NCBI RefSeq assembly: GCF_041431135.1
Contig: NZ_CP107799.1
Span: forward strand, 2,418,001-2,482,000
Source of the DNA: Streptomyces sp. NBC_00554
GTDB taxonomy: Bacteria; Actinomycetota; Actinomycetes; Streptomycetales; Streptomycetaceae
Direction: 5' to 3'
DNA length: 64,000 bases
Shown here: one piece after another, positions 27,063 to 35,773 of the stretch
How the letters are laid out: the number at the start of each line of letters is the position of its first letter
How positions within the stretch are numbered: the stretch's first letter is position 1
Translations under genes and position numbers: made by a program
The notes under the pieces: generated by a model
Database searches by the model: none
Told to the model about the DNA's origin: nothing
What the model saw: the letters and a program-made list of their open reading frames with translations, nothing else

Positions 27063-28543
27063 GCTGCTTTCTCCTCCTTCGTGGTCATGGTGAACGTGGC
27101 CATCTGGGTGGGCGGCCCCACCTCCGGGTCATCGGGGCCGACGGGCGTGAACTCCACGCCGTATCCGTGCCGCCCGGCGACGCGCTCCGCCCACGCCCGG
27201 AACTCCTCCCGCGTCCACTCGAAGCGGTGGTCGCCGTGCCGGGAGTGGCCGGCCGGGAGGGTCTCCCAACGGACGTTGTACTCGACGTTCGGCGTGGTCA
27301 CGAGCACGGTCTTGGGGCGTGCGGAGCCGAACACCGCGTACTCCAGGGCGGGCAGCCGGGGCAGGTCGAGGTGCTCGATGACCTCGCTGAGCACGGCGGC
27401 GTCGTACCCCTTGAGCCTGTTGTCGGTGTACGCCAGCGAGCCCTGGATGAGCTTGACGCGCTCGGCCTGCCGTTCTCCCATGCGGTCCAGCTTGAGCCGC
27501 CGCGAGGCGACGGTGAGCGCGCGCATCGACACGTCGACACCGACGATCTCGGTGAACCGTGTGTCCTTGAGCAGCGCCTGCACCAACTGGCCCTGTCCGC
27601 AGCCGAGATCGAGCACCCGCGCCGCACCGGAGGCGTGCAGTGCGGCGAGGATCGCGTCCCGCCGCTGGACGGCGAGGGACACGGACCTCTCCTCCGGTTC
27701 CGCAGCGTCCTCCGAGTCGGCCTCCGTCTCCTCGGCCACCGCGTTGTCGATCTCCTCGACCGCGCTGTCGTCGGCCTCGGCGAGCCGTACGAGCTCCAGC
27801 CGCTCCATCGCCTCACGCGTCAGCGACCAACGGCGCGACAGATACCGGCTGGTGATCAGCTTCTGCTCCGGGTGGTCCGGCAGCCAGCCGTCGCCCGCCC
27901 GCAGCAGCTTGTCGACCTCGTCGGACGAGACCCAGTAGTGCTTGGCGTCGTCGAGCACCGGGAGGAGGACGTAGAGGTGACGCAGGGCTTCGGACAGGGT
28001 CAGCCGCTCCGACTCCAGTACGAGGCGCACGTACCGCGAGTCGCCCCACCCCGGGAACTCCGCGTCCAGCGCCACGGCTTCGACCGTCACCGTCCATCCC
28101 AGCGGCTCGAACAGCGCGCGTACGAGGTCCGCGCCGCCTCGGGCGGGCAGTGCGGGCACCTCGATGCGGAGCGGGAGGGGCCGCGCGGGCAGCTCGGGCC
28201 GGGCGTTGCACTGGCCCTTCATGGCGCTGGAGAACACCGCGCTCAGCGCCACGGCGAGCAGCGAGGAGGCCGCGTACGGGCGGTCGTTGACGTACTGGGC
28301 GAGCGCGGCGTCGGGTGCGCCGCCGCGGCCCTTGCCCTTGCCGCGCCGGACCAGCGCGACCGCGTCGACCTCGAGGAGCAGCGCGGCCGTGCACCGCTCG
28401 GCGGACGCCTCGGGGTAGAGGACATGCGCCGTGCCGTAGGAGGTCGAGAACGTCTGCGCGTTGTCGGGATGCTTGTGCAGCAGGTAGCCGAGGTCGGTCG
28501 CGGGGCGCTCTGGGGTGCCGGTGGCACTGATCGTCAGGAACAC
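27059..28543 (-). CDS. hen1: 3'-terminal RNA ribose 2'-O-methyltransferase Hen1
   Basis: The N-terminal half (1-240) is the Hen1-specific domain that activates Pnkp ligase. An acidic linker (about 255-285) follows. The C-terminal methyltransferase has VLDLGCGQGQL (SAM site, about 312-322) and the metal-binding EVIEHLD and HRFEWTREEF histidine/glutamate set. It methylates the 3' end of broken RNA before Pnkp seals it. It starts at GTG 28543 and is first in the two-gene operon; the 312-bp region before it holds only a short repeat. Confidence 0.96.
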   Translation of the reverse strand: MFLTISATGTPERPATDLGYLLHKHPDNAQTFSTSYGTAHVLYPEASAERCTAALLLEVDAVALVRRGKGKGRGGAPDAALAQYVNDRPYAASSLLAVALSAVFSSAMKGQCNARPELPARPLPLRIEVPALPARGGADLVRALFEPLGWTVTVEAVALDAEFPGWGDSRYVRLVLESERLTLSEALRHLYVLLPVLDDAKHYWVSSDEVDKLLRAGDGWLPDHPEQKLITSRYLSRRWSLTREAMERLELVRLAEADDSAVEEIDNAVAEETEADSEDAAEPEERSVSLAVQRRDAILAALHASGAARVLDLGCGQGQLVQALLKDTRFTEIVGVDVSMRALTVASRRLKLDRMGERQAERVKLIQGSLAYTDNRLKGYDAAVLSEVIEHLDLPRLPALEYAVFGSARPKTVLVTTPNVEYNVRWETLPAGHSRHGDHRFEWTREEFRAWAERVAGRHGYGVEFTPVGPDDPEVGPPTQMATFTMTTKEEKAA

Positions 28544-28611
28544 GGTGGGTTGCCTCTAAACGTCTTCTGAACTGCGGATACTTTCAGGCGGACATCAGGT
28601 CGCGGATCGCG

Positions 28612-28652
28612 CGCACATATGTCGGCCGTATCTCACGCACATACGTCGGCCG
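28612..28652. repeat. Two near-identical 17-bp copies upstream of hen1, in a 312-bp region without genes
   Basis: CGCACATATGTCGGCCG (28612-28628) recurs as CGCACATACGTCGGCCG (28636-28652), period 24 bp, one mismatch. The copies lie 69-109 bp upstream of the hen1 start, a reasonable place for an operator. The rest of 28544-28855 shows no gene I can support: the minus-strand frame running through it is only an antisense reading continuing from the permease region. Confidence 0.7.
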
Positions 28653-28855
28653 CGATGAACCGCGGTGATGGGTGAGCGCGCCTCGGTGATCACAGCTCCC
28701 GGCCCTTCCTCGACCTCGTAGCGATGCGTACGCCGCGCCGCGGTCAGCCCCGCATGCGCAACGCCCCTTGTTCGGCGCGCCTGCACAACGTACAGCGAAC
28801 GCCTCGGGCGTACTCAGGCATTTTCCGCCGACCGCCGCGACCGCACCGACCGCCC

Positions 28856-30049
28856 TCAGTCGCGGCTGTCGTGGGCGTCGTGGCCGTCGTGGGCGTCGTG
28901 GCCGTCGCTGGGTGCCCCGCCCATCATCCTCAGCATGTCCGTCCCGCCGGTCCGGAAGAAGCGCGCGATCAGTGTGGCCGCCAGTAGGAGGAAGGCGATG
29001 TTGAGCCAGGTCGTGTAGTTCCAGGTGATGCCCTCCATGGGGATCGTGGCGTCGGCCTGGTCGGGGACGAGGCCGAGGCCGCCGAAGACGAGTTCCACGA
29101 TGTAGCCGGCGACGACCATCGCCACGTAGAACGTGCCGAGGAGGAAGAGCGTCATCCTCGCTCCGTAGTACTTCCGGTAGATGTTGAGGATCGGCAGGAT
29201 CAGCAGGTCGGCGAAGATGAACGCGACCACGCCGCCGAAGCTGATGCCGCCCTGCCACAGCACGACGGCCAGCGGCACGTTGCCGATCGAGCAGACGAAC
29301 GAGGCGATGGCGACGAGCGGGCCGATCAGCGGGCCCCAGAGCTTGGACGCCAGCGGGTGGCCCTCGAAGAAGAACGCGCTCCAGAAGGAGTCCGGCACCC
29401 ATGCGGCGATCGCTCCCGCGATGAGCAGGCCGATGACGAGATCGCGCAGGATCGCGGCCCACTCCATGACGAAGACATGGGCGGTGGAGGTGAAGCCCTC
29501 TCCGGAGAACAGCCGCCGGCGGAACGAGCCCTCCTTCCGTACGGACATGTCCATCGCGGCGTGGCCCTCCATCGAGCCCGCGAGGCCCCGTTCGGCCTGT
29601 TCGCCCGCCTCACGCAGCAGCTTGTCGCGCAGGAAGAGGCGGAAGAGCACCGCGAGGACCACGATCATGATCGGTCCCCCGATGAACTCCGCCGCGGTGA
29701 ACTGCCAGCCCATCAGCAGGGCCAGGATCACGCCGAGTTCGACGACCAGGTTGGTCGAGGCGATCTCGAAGGCCATCGCGGCGGTGAAGTTCGCGCCCTT
29801 GCGGAACAGGGAACGCGCCAGGGCGACGGCGGCGTACGAGCACGACGACGAGGCCGCGCCGAGGCCTGCCGCCAGTGCGAGGGTCCGGGGCCGGTCGTCA
29901 CCGAGCAGGCGGACGATCGTGGCCTTGCGCACCACCGCCTGGACGACGGCGGACAGGCCGAAGCCGAGGATCAGGGCCCAGGTGATCTCCCAGGTCATCG
30001 ACCCGGTGATGGACAGGGCATGCAGTACGGCCTGCAGTGCGGCATCCAC
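28856..30049 (-). CDS. DUF318/ArsP-type permease (397 aa)
   Basis: Integral membrane protein with about 8 hydrophobic segments. The first half has LAAGLGAASSSCSYAAVALARSLF and the second SFVCSIGNVPLAVVLW, the paired Cys-containing repeats typical of the DUF318 permease family, which includes organoarsenical exporters such as ArsP. The C-terminus has a repeated HDAHDGHDAHD stretch that could bind metal. The GTG at 30049 has GGAAGG 6 nt upstream and lies after the terminator of the DUF305 gene, so a start at 30115 would fall in that hairpin. It follows two metal-linked genes on the same strand. Confidence 0.85.
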   Translation of the reverse strand: MDAALQAVLHALSITGSMTWEITWALILGFGLSAVVQAVVRKATIVRLLGDDRPRTLALAAGLGAASSSCSYAAVALARSLFRKGANFTAAMAFEIASTNLVVELGVILALLMGWQFTAAEFIGGPIMIVVLAVLFRLFLRDKLLREAGEQAERGLAGSMEGHAAMDMSVRKEGSFRRRLFSGEGFTSTAHVFVMEWAAILRDLVIGLLIAGAIAAWVPDSFWSAFFFEGHPLASKLWGPLIGPLVAIASFVCSIGNVPLAVVLWQGGISFGGVVAFIFADLLILPILNIYRKYYGARMTLFLLGTFYVAMVVAGYIVELVFGGLGLVPDQADATIPMEGITWNYTTWLNIAFLLLAATLIARFFRTGGTDMLRMMGGAPSDGHDAHDGHDAHDSRD

Positions 30050-30080
30050 GGCTTGCCTTCCGGTGGAGGAGCTTTGGCAG

Positions 30081-30112
30081 GGGTGGGCCTTCGCCGGGAC
30101 GAAGGCCCACCC
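30081..30112 (-). terminator. Perfect 13-bp stem hairpin after the DUF305 gene
   Basis: GGGTGGGCCTTCG (30081-30093) and CGAAGGCCCACCC (30100-30112) pair perfectly around a 6-nt loop, 10 bp past the stop of the DUF305 gene and 32 bp before the permease start. It probably attenuates rather than blocks transcription into the permease. Confidence 0.85.
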
Positions 30113-30121
30113 CACTGTGGG

Positions 30122-30796
30122 TCAGAGCCGGTCGAGGATCTCGTTCATCTTCTCGATCTCGGCGGTCTGGGCCGTGACGATGGCCGTGGCGAGCTTCTTC
30201 GCGTCGGCGTTCTCGCCGTTCTTCTGCTCGTCGTTGGCCATGGTGATCGCACCCTGGTGGTGGCCGATCATCAGCTGGGCGAACTCCTTGTCGAAGTCCT
30301 TGCCCTTGGCTGCCTGGAGGTCGGTCATGTCCTGGTCGGACATCATCCCGGGCATCGCGGAGGATTCGCCCGAACCGTGATCCATACCGGCCATGTCACC
30401 CGTCGACGACGAGGCCGAGGGCAGCGGCTTGCCCCAGGACTTCAGCCAGCCCTCCATCGTGTTGATCTCGGGGTCCTGGGCCTTCTCGATCGCGGCGGCC
30501 AGGTCCTTGATCTCCTGGTCGTCGGCGCGGCCGTCGGCGAGCTCGGCCATCTCGACGGCCTGCTGGTGGTGCGGGATCATCTGCTGCGCGAACATCACGT
30601 CCGCGTCATTGAAAGCGCTGTCCGGGGTGGCCGACGCCGAAGCGCTGCCGGAGCCGTGGTTCATCCCGGGCATCGACGAGTCGTTGGACGTGGAACCGTC
30701 CGAGCCGCAGGCCGCCAGGGCCAGGGCGAGAACGGCGACGGTGCCGGCGGCCGCGAGAGTGCGGCGGCGGGCAGCGGAAGACGAAGAAGCGGACAT
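30122..30796 (-). CDS. DUF305 lipoprotein, probable metal-binding (224 aa)
   Basis: A lipoprotein signal sequence comes first (hydrophobic core then LALAACGS, lipidated Cys near residue 31). A Met/His-rich linker and two DUF305 halves follow, each with a His-His pair (MIPHHQQAVEM at about 72-82 and MIGHHQGAITM near 175). DUF305 proteins are ferritin-like four-helix bundles often associated with copper handling. The Met/His clusters (SMPGMNHGSG, DMAGMDHGSG) support metal binding outside the membrane. The ATG at 30796 is preceded by GGAAAG. Confidence 0.9.
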   Translation of the reverse strand: MSASSSSAARRRTLAAAGTVAVLALALAACGSDGSTSNDSSMPGMNHGSGSASASATPDSAFNDADVMFAQQMIPHHQQAVEMAELADGRADDQEIKDLAAAIEKAQDPEINTMEGWLKSWGKPLPSASSSTGDMAGMDHGSGESSAMPGMMSDQDMTDLQAAKGKDFDKEFAQLMIGHHQGAITMANDEQKNGENADAKKLATAIVTAQTAEIEKMNEILDRL

Positions 30797-30896
30797 CACA
30801 GGGTTCTTTCCGGGTGGACGCGCCACACCGGTGGCGCGCGAAAGGGGCAGGTTCTCCTTGCCGGTCCGGCTCGGGGCCGGATCCGGTGGATGCCTG

Positions 30897-31331
30897 TCAC
30901 GTCCGCGCGACGCACACCTGAAGCAGGAAATCTCTGCCGCCCGATGGCGGTCCCCGCCGTGCCGGCCCCCACATCGCCGAGGGACACCCGGCGAGCCCCC
31001 ACACCACCAGGGCCACCAGGCCCAGACCGGCGAGCAGCCCGCTCGCGGGGAGCGGCAACCGGTCACGGGCGGGAGTGGACACGCACAGCTCGCCGCTCAT
31101 CGCGGCCATGGCTGTCGTGAGGGAGACGGCGGGGACGACGGCCTGTTCACCCTGCGCGGCCGCGTGGCCCGAATGCGCGGGCATGCTCACGGGCGCCGGC
31201 ATGACGCCCTCGCCGTGACAGCCGCCACCGGCGTTCACCGGCGCCCCGTGCATGAGGAACAGCCCGAAGAGGACAGCACACAGCGCGAGCAGCCGGGGAA
31301 CTCCCGGCCCACACGTCAGCCTGCGGTCCAC
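30897..31331 (-). CDS. DUF6153-type small membrane protein (144 aa)
   Basis: The N-terminal hydrophobic segment LLALCAVLFGLFLMHG with the following GGCHG is what I recall for the Streptomyces DUF6153 family. A second hydrophobic segment (ASGLLAGLGLVALVVWGLAG) lies near residue 105. The stretch between is rich in Met, His and Ala, like the copper-linked proteins it is usually found beside. It precedes the DUF305 gene by 100 bp on the same strand, probably one transcript. The exact role is unknown. Confidence 0.75.
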   Translation of the reverse strand: MDRRLTCGPGVPRLLALCAVLFGLFLMHGAPVNAGGGCHGEGVMPAPVSMPAHSGHAAAQGEQAVVPAVSLTTAMAAMSGELCVSTPARDRLPLPASGLLAGLGLVALVVWGLAGCPSAMWGPARRGPPSGGRDFLLQVCVART

Positions 31332-31424
31332 TCTGCCTCGCGCTCCCTCACTCGGTCGTACGCGTCCTGCGGTGCGGGCACGACGATACCCCCACCGGGT
31401 GTCTCAGCTCTTGCGCGCGTCCGG

Positions 31425-32348
31425 TTACGCGAGCTGCGACTGGACCTGCGCCGCGATCAGGTCGAGGTGGTCCAGATCGTCGAGGTCGAGGATCTGGAGG
31501 TAGATCCGCTGGGAGCCGATCGCGGCGTACTGGCCGATCTTCTCGACGACCTCGTCCGGGGAACCGGCCAGGCCGTTCGCCTTCAGGTCGTCGACATCGC
31601 GGCCGATCGCGGCGGCGCGGCGGGCCACCTCGGCATCGTCCTTGCCGACGCAGGCCACGAGCGCGTTGGAGTACGTGATGCCTGCTGCCTTGCGGCCGGC
31701 CTGCTCCGCCGCGGCACGCACCCGGCCGAACTGGCGCTCGCTGTCCTCGATCGAGGCGAACGGGATGTTGAACTCGTCGGCGTACTGCGCGGCGAGCCGG
31801 GGGGTGCGGGTCGCGCCGTGGCCGCCGATGAGGACGGGCACCTTCGCCTGGGCGGGCTTGGGCAGAGCGGGCGAGTCGGTGAGGTCGTAGTAGGTGCCGT
31901 GGTGGCTGAAGGTCTTGCCGACCTCGGTCGCCCACAGCCCGGTGACGATCGCCAGCTGCTCCTCCAGTCGCGCGAACTTCTCCTTCGGGAACGGGATGCC
32001 GTACGCCTTGTGCTCCTCCTCGAACCAGCCCGCGCCCAGGCCCAGTTCGACGCGGCCGCCGGACATCTGGTCGACCTGTGCGACCTGGATCGCGAGGACT
32101 CCGGGCAGGCGGAAGGTGCCGGCGGTCATCAGCGTGCCGAGCCGGATGCGCTTGGTCTCGCGGGCGAGCCCGGCGAGGGTGATCCAGGCATCGGTCGGGC
32201 CCGGAAGGCCGTCGGCCGAACCCATGCTGAGGTAGTGGTCGGAACGGAAGAAGGCGTCGAAGCCGAGGTCTTCGGTGGCCTTGGCGACAGCGAGGAGGGT
32301 GTCGTAGGTGGCGCCCTGCTGGGGCTCGGTGAAGATTCGAAGATCCAT
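31425..32348 (-). CDS. LLM-class F420-dependent oxidoreductase (307 aa)
   Basis: Luciferase-like TIM barrel. MDLRIFTEPQQG starts the first strand, with FFRSDHYLSM, IRLGTLMTAGTFR, the GRVELGLGAGWFEEEHKAYG segment and VPVLIGGHGATRTPRLAAQYADEFN following. This combination is typical of actinobacterial F420-dependent reductases annotated as TIGR03560-like. The substrate cannot be told. The ATG at 32348 is 18 codons inside the open frame and is where the family normally begins. Confidence 0.92.
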   Translation of the reverse strand: MDLRIFTEPQQGATYDTLLAVAKATEDLGFDAFFRSDHYLSMGSADGLPGPTDAWITLAGLARETKRIRLGTLMTAGTFRLPGVLAIQVAQVDQMSGGRVELGLGAGWFEEEHKAYGIPFPKEKFARLEEQLAIVTGLWATEVGKTFSHHGTYYDLTDSPALPKPAQAKVPVLIGGHGATRTPRLAAQYADEFNIPFASIEDSERQFGRVRAAAEQAGRKAAGITYSNALVACVGKDDAEVARRAAAIGRDVDDLKANGLAGSPDEVVEKIGQYAAIGSQRIYLQILDLDDLDHLDLIAAQVQSQLA

Positions 32349-32585
32349 GCCTCCATCCTGCACGGTCGTGTGCCGGTCAACCCCACCGGTCCCGCCGGTC
32401 ACTCCCGTCCCCGGTCGGGTGAAAATCCGTCAACCCCGCGTGTGCTGCGGGTTCGCGCCAGTGACCCCGCTCGGCGGTGATCGTTGGCTCGGGCGGAGCC
32501 GGACCGCCCGGCGCCCGTCGCCGGCGGTCGCCGGGGCGTCACCCGCATCGGTCCCGCTCAGGGGCCAAGGGCCGAGGAGGCCGTC

Positions 32586-32750
32586 ATGTCCCAAGACGCA
32601 GTTCCGCAGCAGGTGGTACCTGCACAGCCGAAGGGGCTGCTTCAGCAGATGGAAGAGCTCATGGCGTCGCTCAACGCGGACCTGTCCCAGTTGGACGCGG
32701 ACCTCTCGGGCACCCGGCCCGCCCTCACGGACGAGCCCGACCACGCCTGA
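32586..32750 (+). CDS. Small hypothetical protein (54 aa)
   Basis: The GAGGAGG ribosome site lies 6 nt before the ATG, which is the main reason to believe it. The product is acidic with a short amphipathic helix (GLLQQMEELMASLNADLSQL) and no membrane segment. I do not recognise the family. It is isolated between a minus-strand oxidoreductase and a convergent DUF6099-like gene. Confidence 0.6.
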   Translation: MSQDAVPQQVVPAQPKGLLQQMEELMASLNADLSQLDADLSGTRPALTDEPDHA

Positions 32751-32808
32751 AGCCTGCTGCTGCCAGCGGCGGCGGGGGCACGGTCCGTCCTGCAATTCCC
32801 GAGACGCG

Positions 32809-33291
32809 TCACCCCGCCGCCGAATCCCGCTCACGCTCCAGGACCATCCGGTCCCGCACCGCCAGCCGTCTCAGCATCTCCAGCACCCGGTCCCGGGACT
32901 CGTCTGCCGCGTCGATGGCCTCCATGCACTGCCAGTAGGTCCCGTGGTCGTCCGCCGCGCAGGCTATGCCGACGAGGGCTATGCCGACCTCGCCGAGGAG
33001 ACCGCCGAGGCAGAGGAGCGCCTCGCGGGCGTCGCCCAACTCGGTGAGCTGGGCGGCCCGTAAGGCACCGACGTCGAGGACGGGAGCCCCGAGGACACCG
33101 CAGCCCCGTCCCGCAAGCTCGGTCAGGCCGAGGGCCTCGCCCCGGAGTTCAGGGGGGCCGGAGACGGCGAAACGGCTGCCGATCGCCTGAGCCAGGGAGT
33201 GCGCCTGCCACGCCTCCTCCATCACCTCCGGGGACTCTCCCGTCTCCGCCAGTGCACGCCTGCTCGCCACAATGAGACGCACCGCATCCAT
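32809..33291 (-). CDS. DUF6099-like hypothetical protein (160 aa)
   Basis: Starts MDAVRLIVASRRALAE and contains AWQAHSLAQAIGS and GPPELRGEALGL, features I associate with the Streptomyces family DUF6099. It is all alpha-helical with no membrane segment or catalytic motif visible. The role is unknown. Confidence 0.7.
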   Translation of the reverse strand: MDAVRLIVASRRALAETGESPEVMEEAWQAHSLAQAIGSRFAVSGPPELRGEALGLTELAGRGCGVLGAPVLDVGALRAAQLTELGDAREALLCLGGLLGEVGIALVGIACAADDHGTYWQCMEAIDAADESRDRVLEMLRRLAVRDRMVLERERDSAAG

Positions 33292-33472
33292 GCGCTGCCC
33301 CCGTCTGTCCCGACGCGCTCAACACACGTCCGCCCGAACTCCGCCGTCCACTACCCAGAGTGAGGGAGCCCGGGACGAAAAGCCAGAGGAAGCCTGAAAT
33401 CGGTGGACACGGAGTTGAGTGTGGACAACTCGACAACTCCGGAGAGTGACAGACTGCCGAATCCGCCCGCTG

Positions 33473-33805
33473 TCACGACTCCTCCGGCGCCGGAAACCTC
33501 CGCTCGTTCCGGTCGATCTTCGCGTCGAGCGCGGCGAGCGGGTCGATGCCGAGCACCTCGCAGAGCTGGAGCAGATAGGCCAGGACGTCCGCGACCTCGT
33601 CGGTGACACGGTGGGCGGTGTCCGCGTCGTCCATCACCCGGGCCGACTCCTCCGGCGTCAACCACTGGAAGATCTCGACCAGTTCGGACGCCTCCACGCT
33701 CAGCGCGGCGACGAGGTTCTTGGGGGTGTGGTAGGGCCCCCAGTTCCGCGCGGCCGCGAACTCGGCAAGGCGGCGCTGCAGCTTCGCTACGTCCAGTTCG
33801 GTCAC
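33473..33805 (-). CDS. MazG-like nucleotide pyrophosphohydrolase (110 aa)
   Basis: A single all-alpha NTP-PPase domain. LSVEASELVEIFQW (about 35-48) carries the ExxE metal-binding motif, and DEVADVLAYLLQL (about 69-81) the ExxD. This is the short MazG-like/RS21-C6 type that hydrolyses nucleoside triphosphates to monophosphates, a house-cleaning role. Starts with GTG at 33805. Confidence 0.9.
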   Translation of the reverse strand: MTELDVAKLQRRLAEFAAARNWGPYHTPKNLVAALSVEASELVEIFQWLTPEESARVMDDADTAHRVTDEVADVLAYLLQLCEVLGIDPLAALDAKIDRNERRFPAPEES

Positions 33806-33891
33806 GGCTCACGTCCAGTCTCTGTCACGGCTCACGCCCCAGCCCTGCCGCCCCGCTCACGGCTCACGTCCAGTCTCCGTCAAGGCCAAGG

Positions 33892-35043
33892 TCAAAGATC
33901 CACCACCCTCACACCCGGCACCCCGCAGGCCCAGGAAGCGTCGCTCATGGCGCCGACCAGCCGGATGTGCCCGCGTTCGCACATCCGCGCCGCCAGCCGC
34001 ACCAGCTCCCCCGTCTGCCGGGCGTCCAGACAGCGGTCGAGACCGTCGGCCAGAACGGTCAGCGTCTGGAGCGCGGCGGGCACCTCTCCCGCCTGGTCGA
34101 CCGCCAGCACGCCAGGTCCGGTGAGCAGCACCAGGGCCAGCGCCAGATACCTCAACTCGCCGTCCCCGAGCAGCCCCAGTTCCGTACGAACGCCATCGCC
34201 GCGGTCGAGGAACCCTCGGATCGTGCCGTCGCGCAGGGTCTCGCCCAGGACGTCCATGACCGGGCCGGCGCATCCGGCCCCGACCGCGCCGACCAGGAGC
34301 GCATGCCGCCGGGCGCACTCCGCCCGCGTACGCCACAGCACTTCGGCGATGTTGTCGCAGCCCCGCAGCAGCAGGCCGGAGCCGACCGCGACGGGGGCGC
34401 GCATCCGGCGGGGGCTCGGGTCGCAGGCGTAGACGGACCGCAGGGCGAGCACCATCTGCTCGGCGGCGGCGAGGACTTGGCGCTCCCCGTCGGTCCTGCC
34501 CGCGACGCGCAGCGGCAGGAGCGCGGTGCCGAGGCGGTCGTCGGGGAGGGGGCCGCGGGTCACCGCGGACGTGCCTCCGGTGTGCCAGGCGGCCTGGACG
34601 ACGGGGCGCCCCGGATCCCGTAACGCCGTCTCCAGCAGGGTCACGCCGCCCGCTGTCAACCGCTCGCCCACGATGCGCAGTTCGGGCTCGGCCTGTACGG
34701 CGACGTCAAGGCGTACGGGGCCTTCGGGACCGTCGACCGTGCAGCCGATGCGGAAGCCGCGGCGCCGCTGGGCATCGGGCCGGGCCCGTTCGGGCACGCA
34801 GGTGACCGGGTCCGGGAACACCTCTTCCAGCTCGGCGCCGCTGCCCAGCCGTGCCAGTGCCTCGTACGCCCGCAGGGCACTGGTCTTGCCGCTGCCGCTC
34901 GGCCCCGCGATGAGGGTGAGCGGTCCCAGCGGGAACCGGACGCGCCGGTGCGTGGCGAAAGCGGCGAGCCGCAGTTCGGTGACGCCCGGGCGGTCGGGGC
35001 GCGCCTCCGCCGCCGCGGGGGCCTCCAGGGATGACATGGTCAT
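33892..35043 (-). CDS. AAA-type ATP-binding protein (383 aa)
   Basis: FPLGPLTLIAGPSGSGKTSALRAYEAL (Walker A GPSGSGKT at about 47-54) follows an ELRLAAFATHRRVRF strand, as in SMC/OLD-type ATPases of the AAA_21 group. The C-terminal half has LGDGELRYLALALVLLTGPGVLAVDQAGEVP, equivalent to the signature and Walker B region (Asp then Gln instead of Glu). There is no transporter partner nearby. It may be a stand-alone regulatory or defence ATPase; I cannot say more. The start at 35043 has a second ATG two codons inside. Three 25-bp repeats lie 76-150 bp upstream. Confidence 0.8.
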   Translation of the reverse strand: MTMSSLEAPAAAEARPDRPGVTELRLAAFATHRRVRFPLGPLTLIAGPSGSGKTSALRAYEALARLGSGAELEEVFPDPVTCVPERARPDAQRRRGFRIGCTVDGPEGPVRLDVAVQAEPELRIVGERLTAGGVTLLETALRDPGRPVVQAAWHTGGTSAVTRGPLPDDRLGTALLPLRVAGRTDGERQVLAAAEQMVLALRSVYACDPSPRRMRAPVAVGSGLLLRGCDNIAEVLWRTRAECARRHALLVGAVGAGCAGPVMDVLGETLRDGTIRGFLDRGDGVRTELGLLGDGELRYLALALVLLTGPGVLAVDQAGEVPAALQTLTVLADGLDRCLDARQTGELVRLAARMCERGHIRLVGAMSDASWACGVPGVRVVDL

Positions 35044-35118
35044 ATCCGGACGTTAGGCCTCCGCCGACAGGCGAACCGTTCCGCCTAGGTGACCTTCCTA
35101 CGATCGAGGGACGGACGG

Positions 35119-35193
35119 GCGACGGACCGCAGGATTTCAGCGGGCGACGGACCGCAGAGTTTCAGCGGTCGATGGACCACTGGGTGTCAGCGG
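35119..35193. repeat. Three tandem copies of a 25-bp unit
   Basis: Units 35119-35143, 35144-35168 and 35169-35193. The first two differ at about two positions, the third is more diverged but keeps GATGGACC and the closing TCAGCGG. They lie in the 165-bp gap between the sepF-like stop and the AAA ATPase start, and could be operator sites for the ATPase gene or decayed duplications. Confidence 0.85.
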
Positions 35194-35208
35194 CCGACAA
35201 CCCCCGCA

Positions 35209-35598
35209 TCACCCTCCAGGAGCCCCCGCCCCCTCCATCAGCCCGCTCACCTCGGTCCCCGGCGGTGTCAGCAGGAACACGTTCCGGTCGACGCGGTGCA
35301 TGCCGCTCGCCCGCCCGAAGACCACGCCCGTACTGAAGTCAAGGACCCGCTTGGCGACGTCGGTCTCCGCGGCGGTCAGGTCGAGGAGGACGGGTATCCC
35401 CGCCATCAGCGTCTCGGCGACCTCGCGGGCGTCCGCGAACACGTTGATCCGCAGGACCACGAAGCGGCGGCGCGCCTCCGTGGGGGCCTCGGGTATCGAC
35501 CGGTGGTCGACCGCCGACGGCCAGGCGTCCCGGCCTCGCAACGGAACGACCTGGGCGAGCCCCTCCCACTGTTCGTCGGTGGCGTCGTGACTGTTCAC
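35209..35598 (-). CDS. SepF-like protein (129 aa)
   Basis: The core RRFVVLRINVFADAREVAETLMAGIPVLLDLTAAETDVAKRVLDFSTG is a SepF fold, ending with VFLLTPPG. SepF anchors and organises FtsZ in Gram-positives, and Streptomyces carry SepF paralogues (SflA/SflB-type) besides the one in the ftsZ region. No division genes are near, so this is a paralogue. It lacks a clear N-terminal amphipathic membrane helix. The GTG at 35598 is the likeliest start; a TTG at 35643 is open but poor. Confidence 0.8.
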   Translation of the reverse strand: MNSHDATDEQWEGLAQVVPLRGRDAWPSAVDHRSIPEAPTEARRRFVVLRINVFADAREVAETLMAGIPVLLDLTAAETDVAKRVLDFSTGVVFGRASGMHRVDRNVFLLTPPGTEVSGLMEGAGAPGG

Positions 35599-35773
35599 CG
35601 CTCCACCCCGTCCTGGCTCGCACTGGTTGTCTGCACCGGGCAATTCTTACGCATGGTCACCCGTTCGGCCCAACAGCGACACGGTCCGCGACCCGTTCGC
35701 AGGCGCCGACGCGGTGACGATGCGGACATAATTAGCCAAAACCAGCACCCCTCAGCAATCGAGGCCTTCTCCC

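Noticed and set aside
24519..27938. Long plus-strand open frame of 1139 codons
   Set aside because: It is antisense to pnkp and hen1, which have full domain evidence; high GC makes such shadow frames common.
28584..29462. Minus-strand frame of 292 codons reaching into the region upstream of hen1
   Set aside because: Runs in another frame through the permease gene and has low-complexity Arg/His content.
35119..35193. CRISPR array
   Set aside because: Units are directly adjacent with no spacers, only three copies, and no cas genes.
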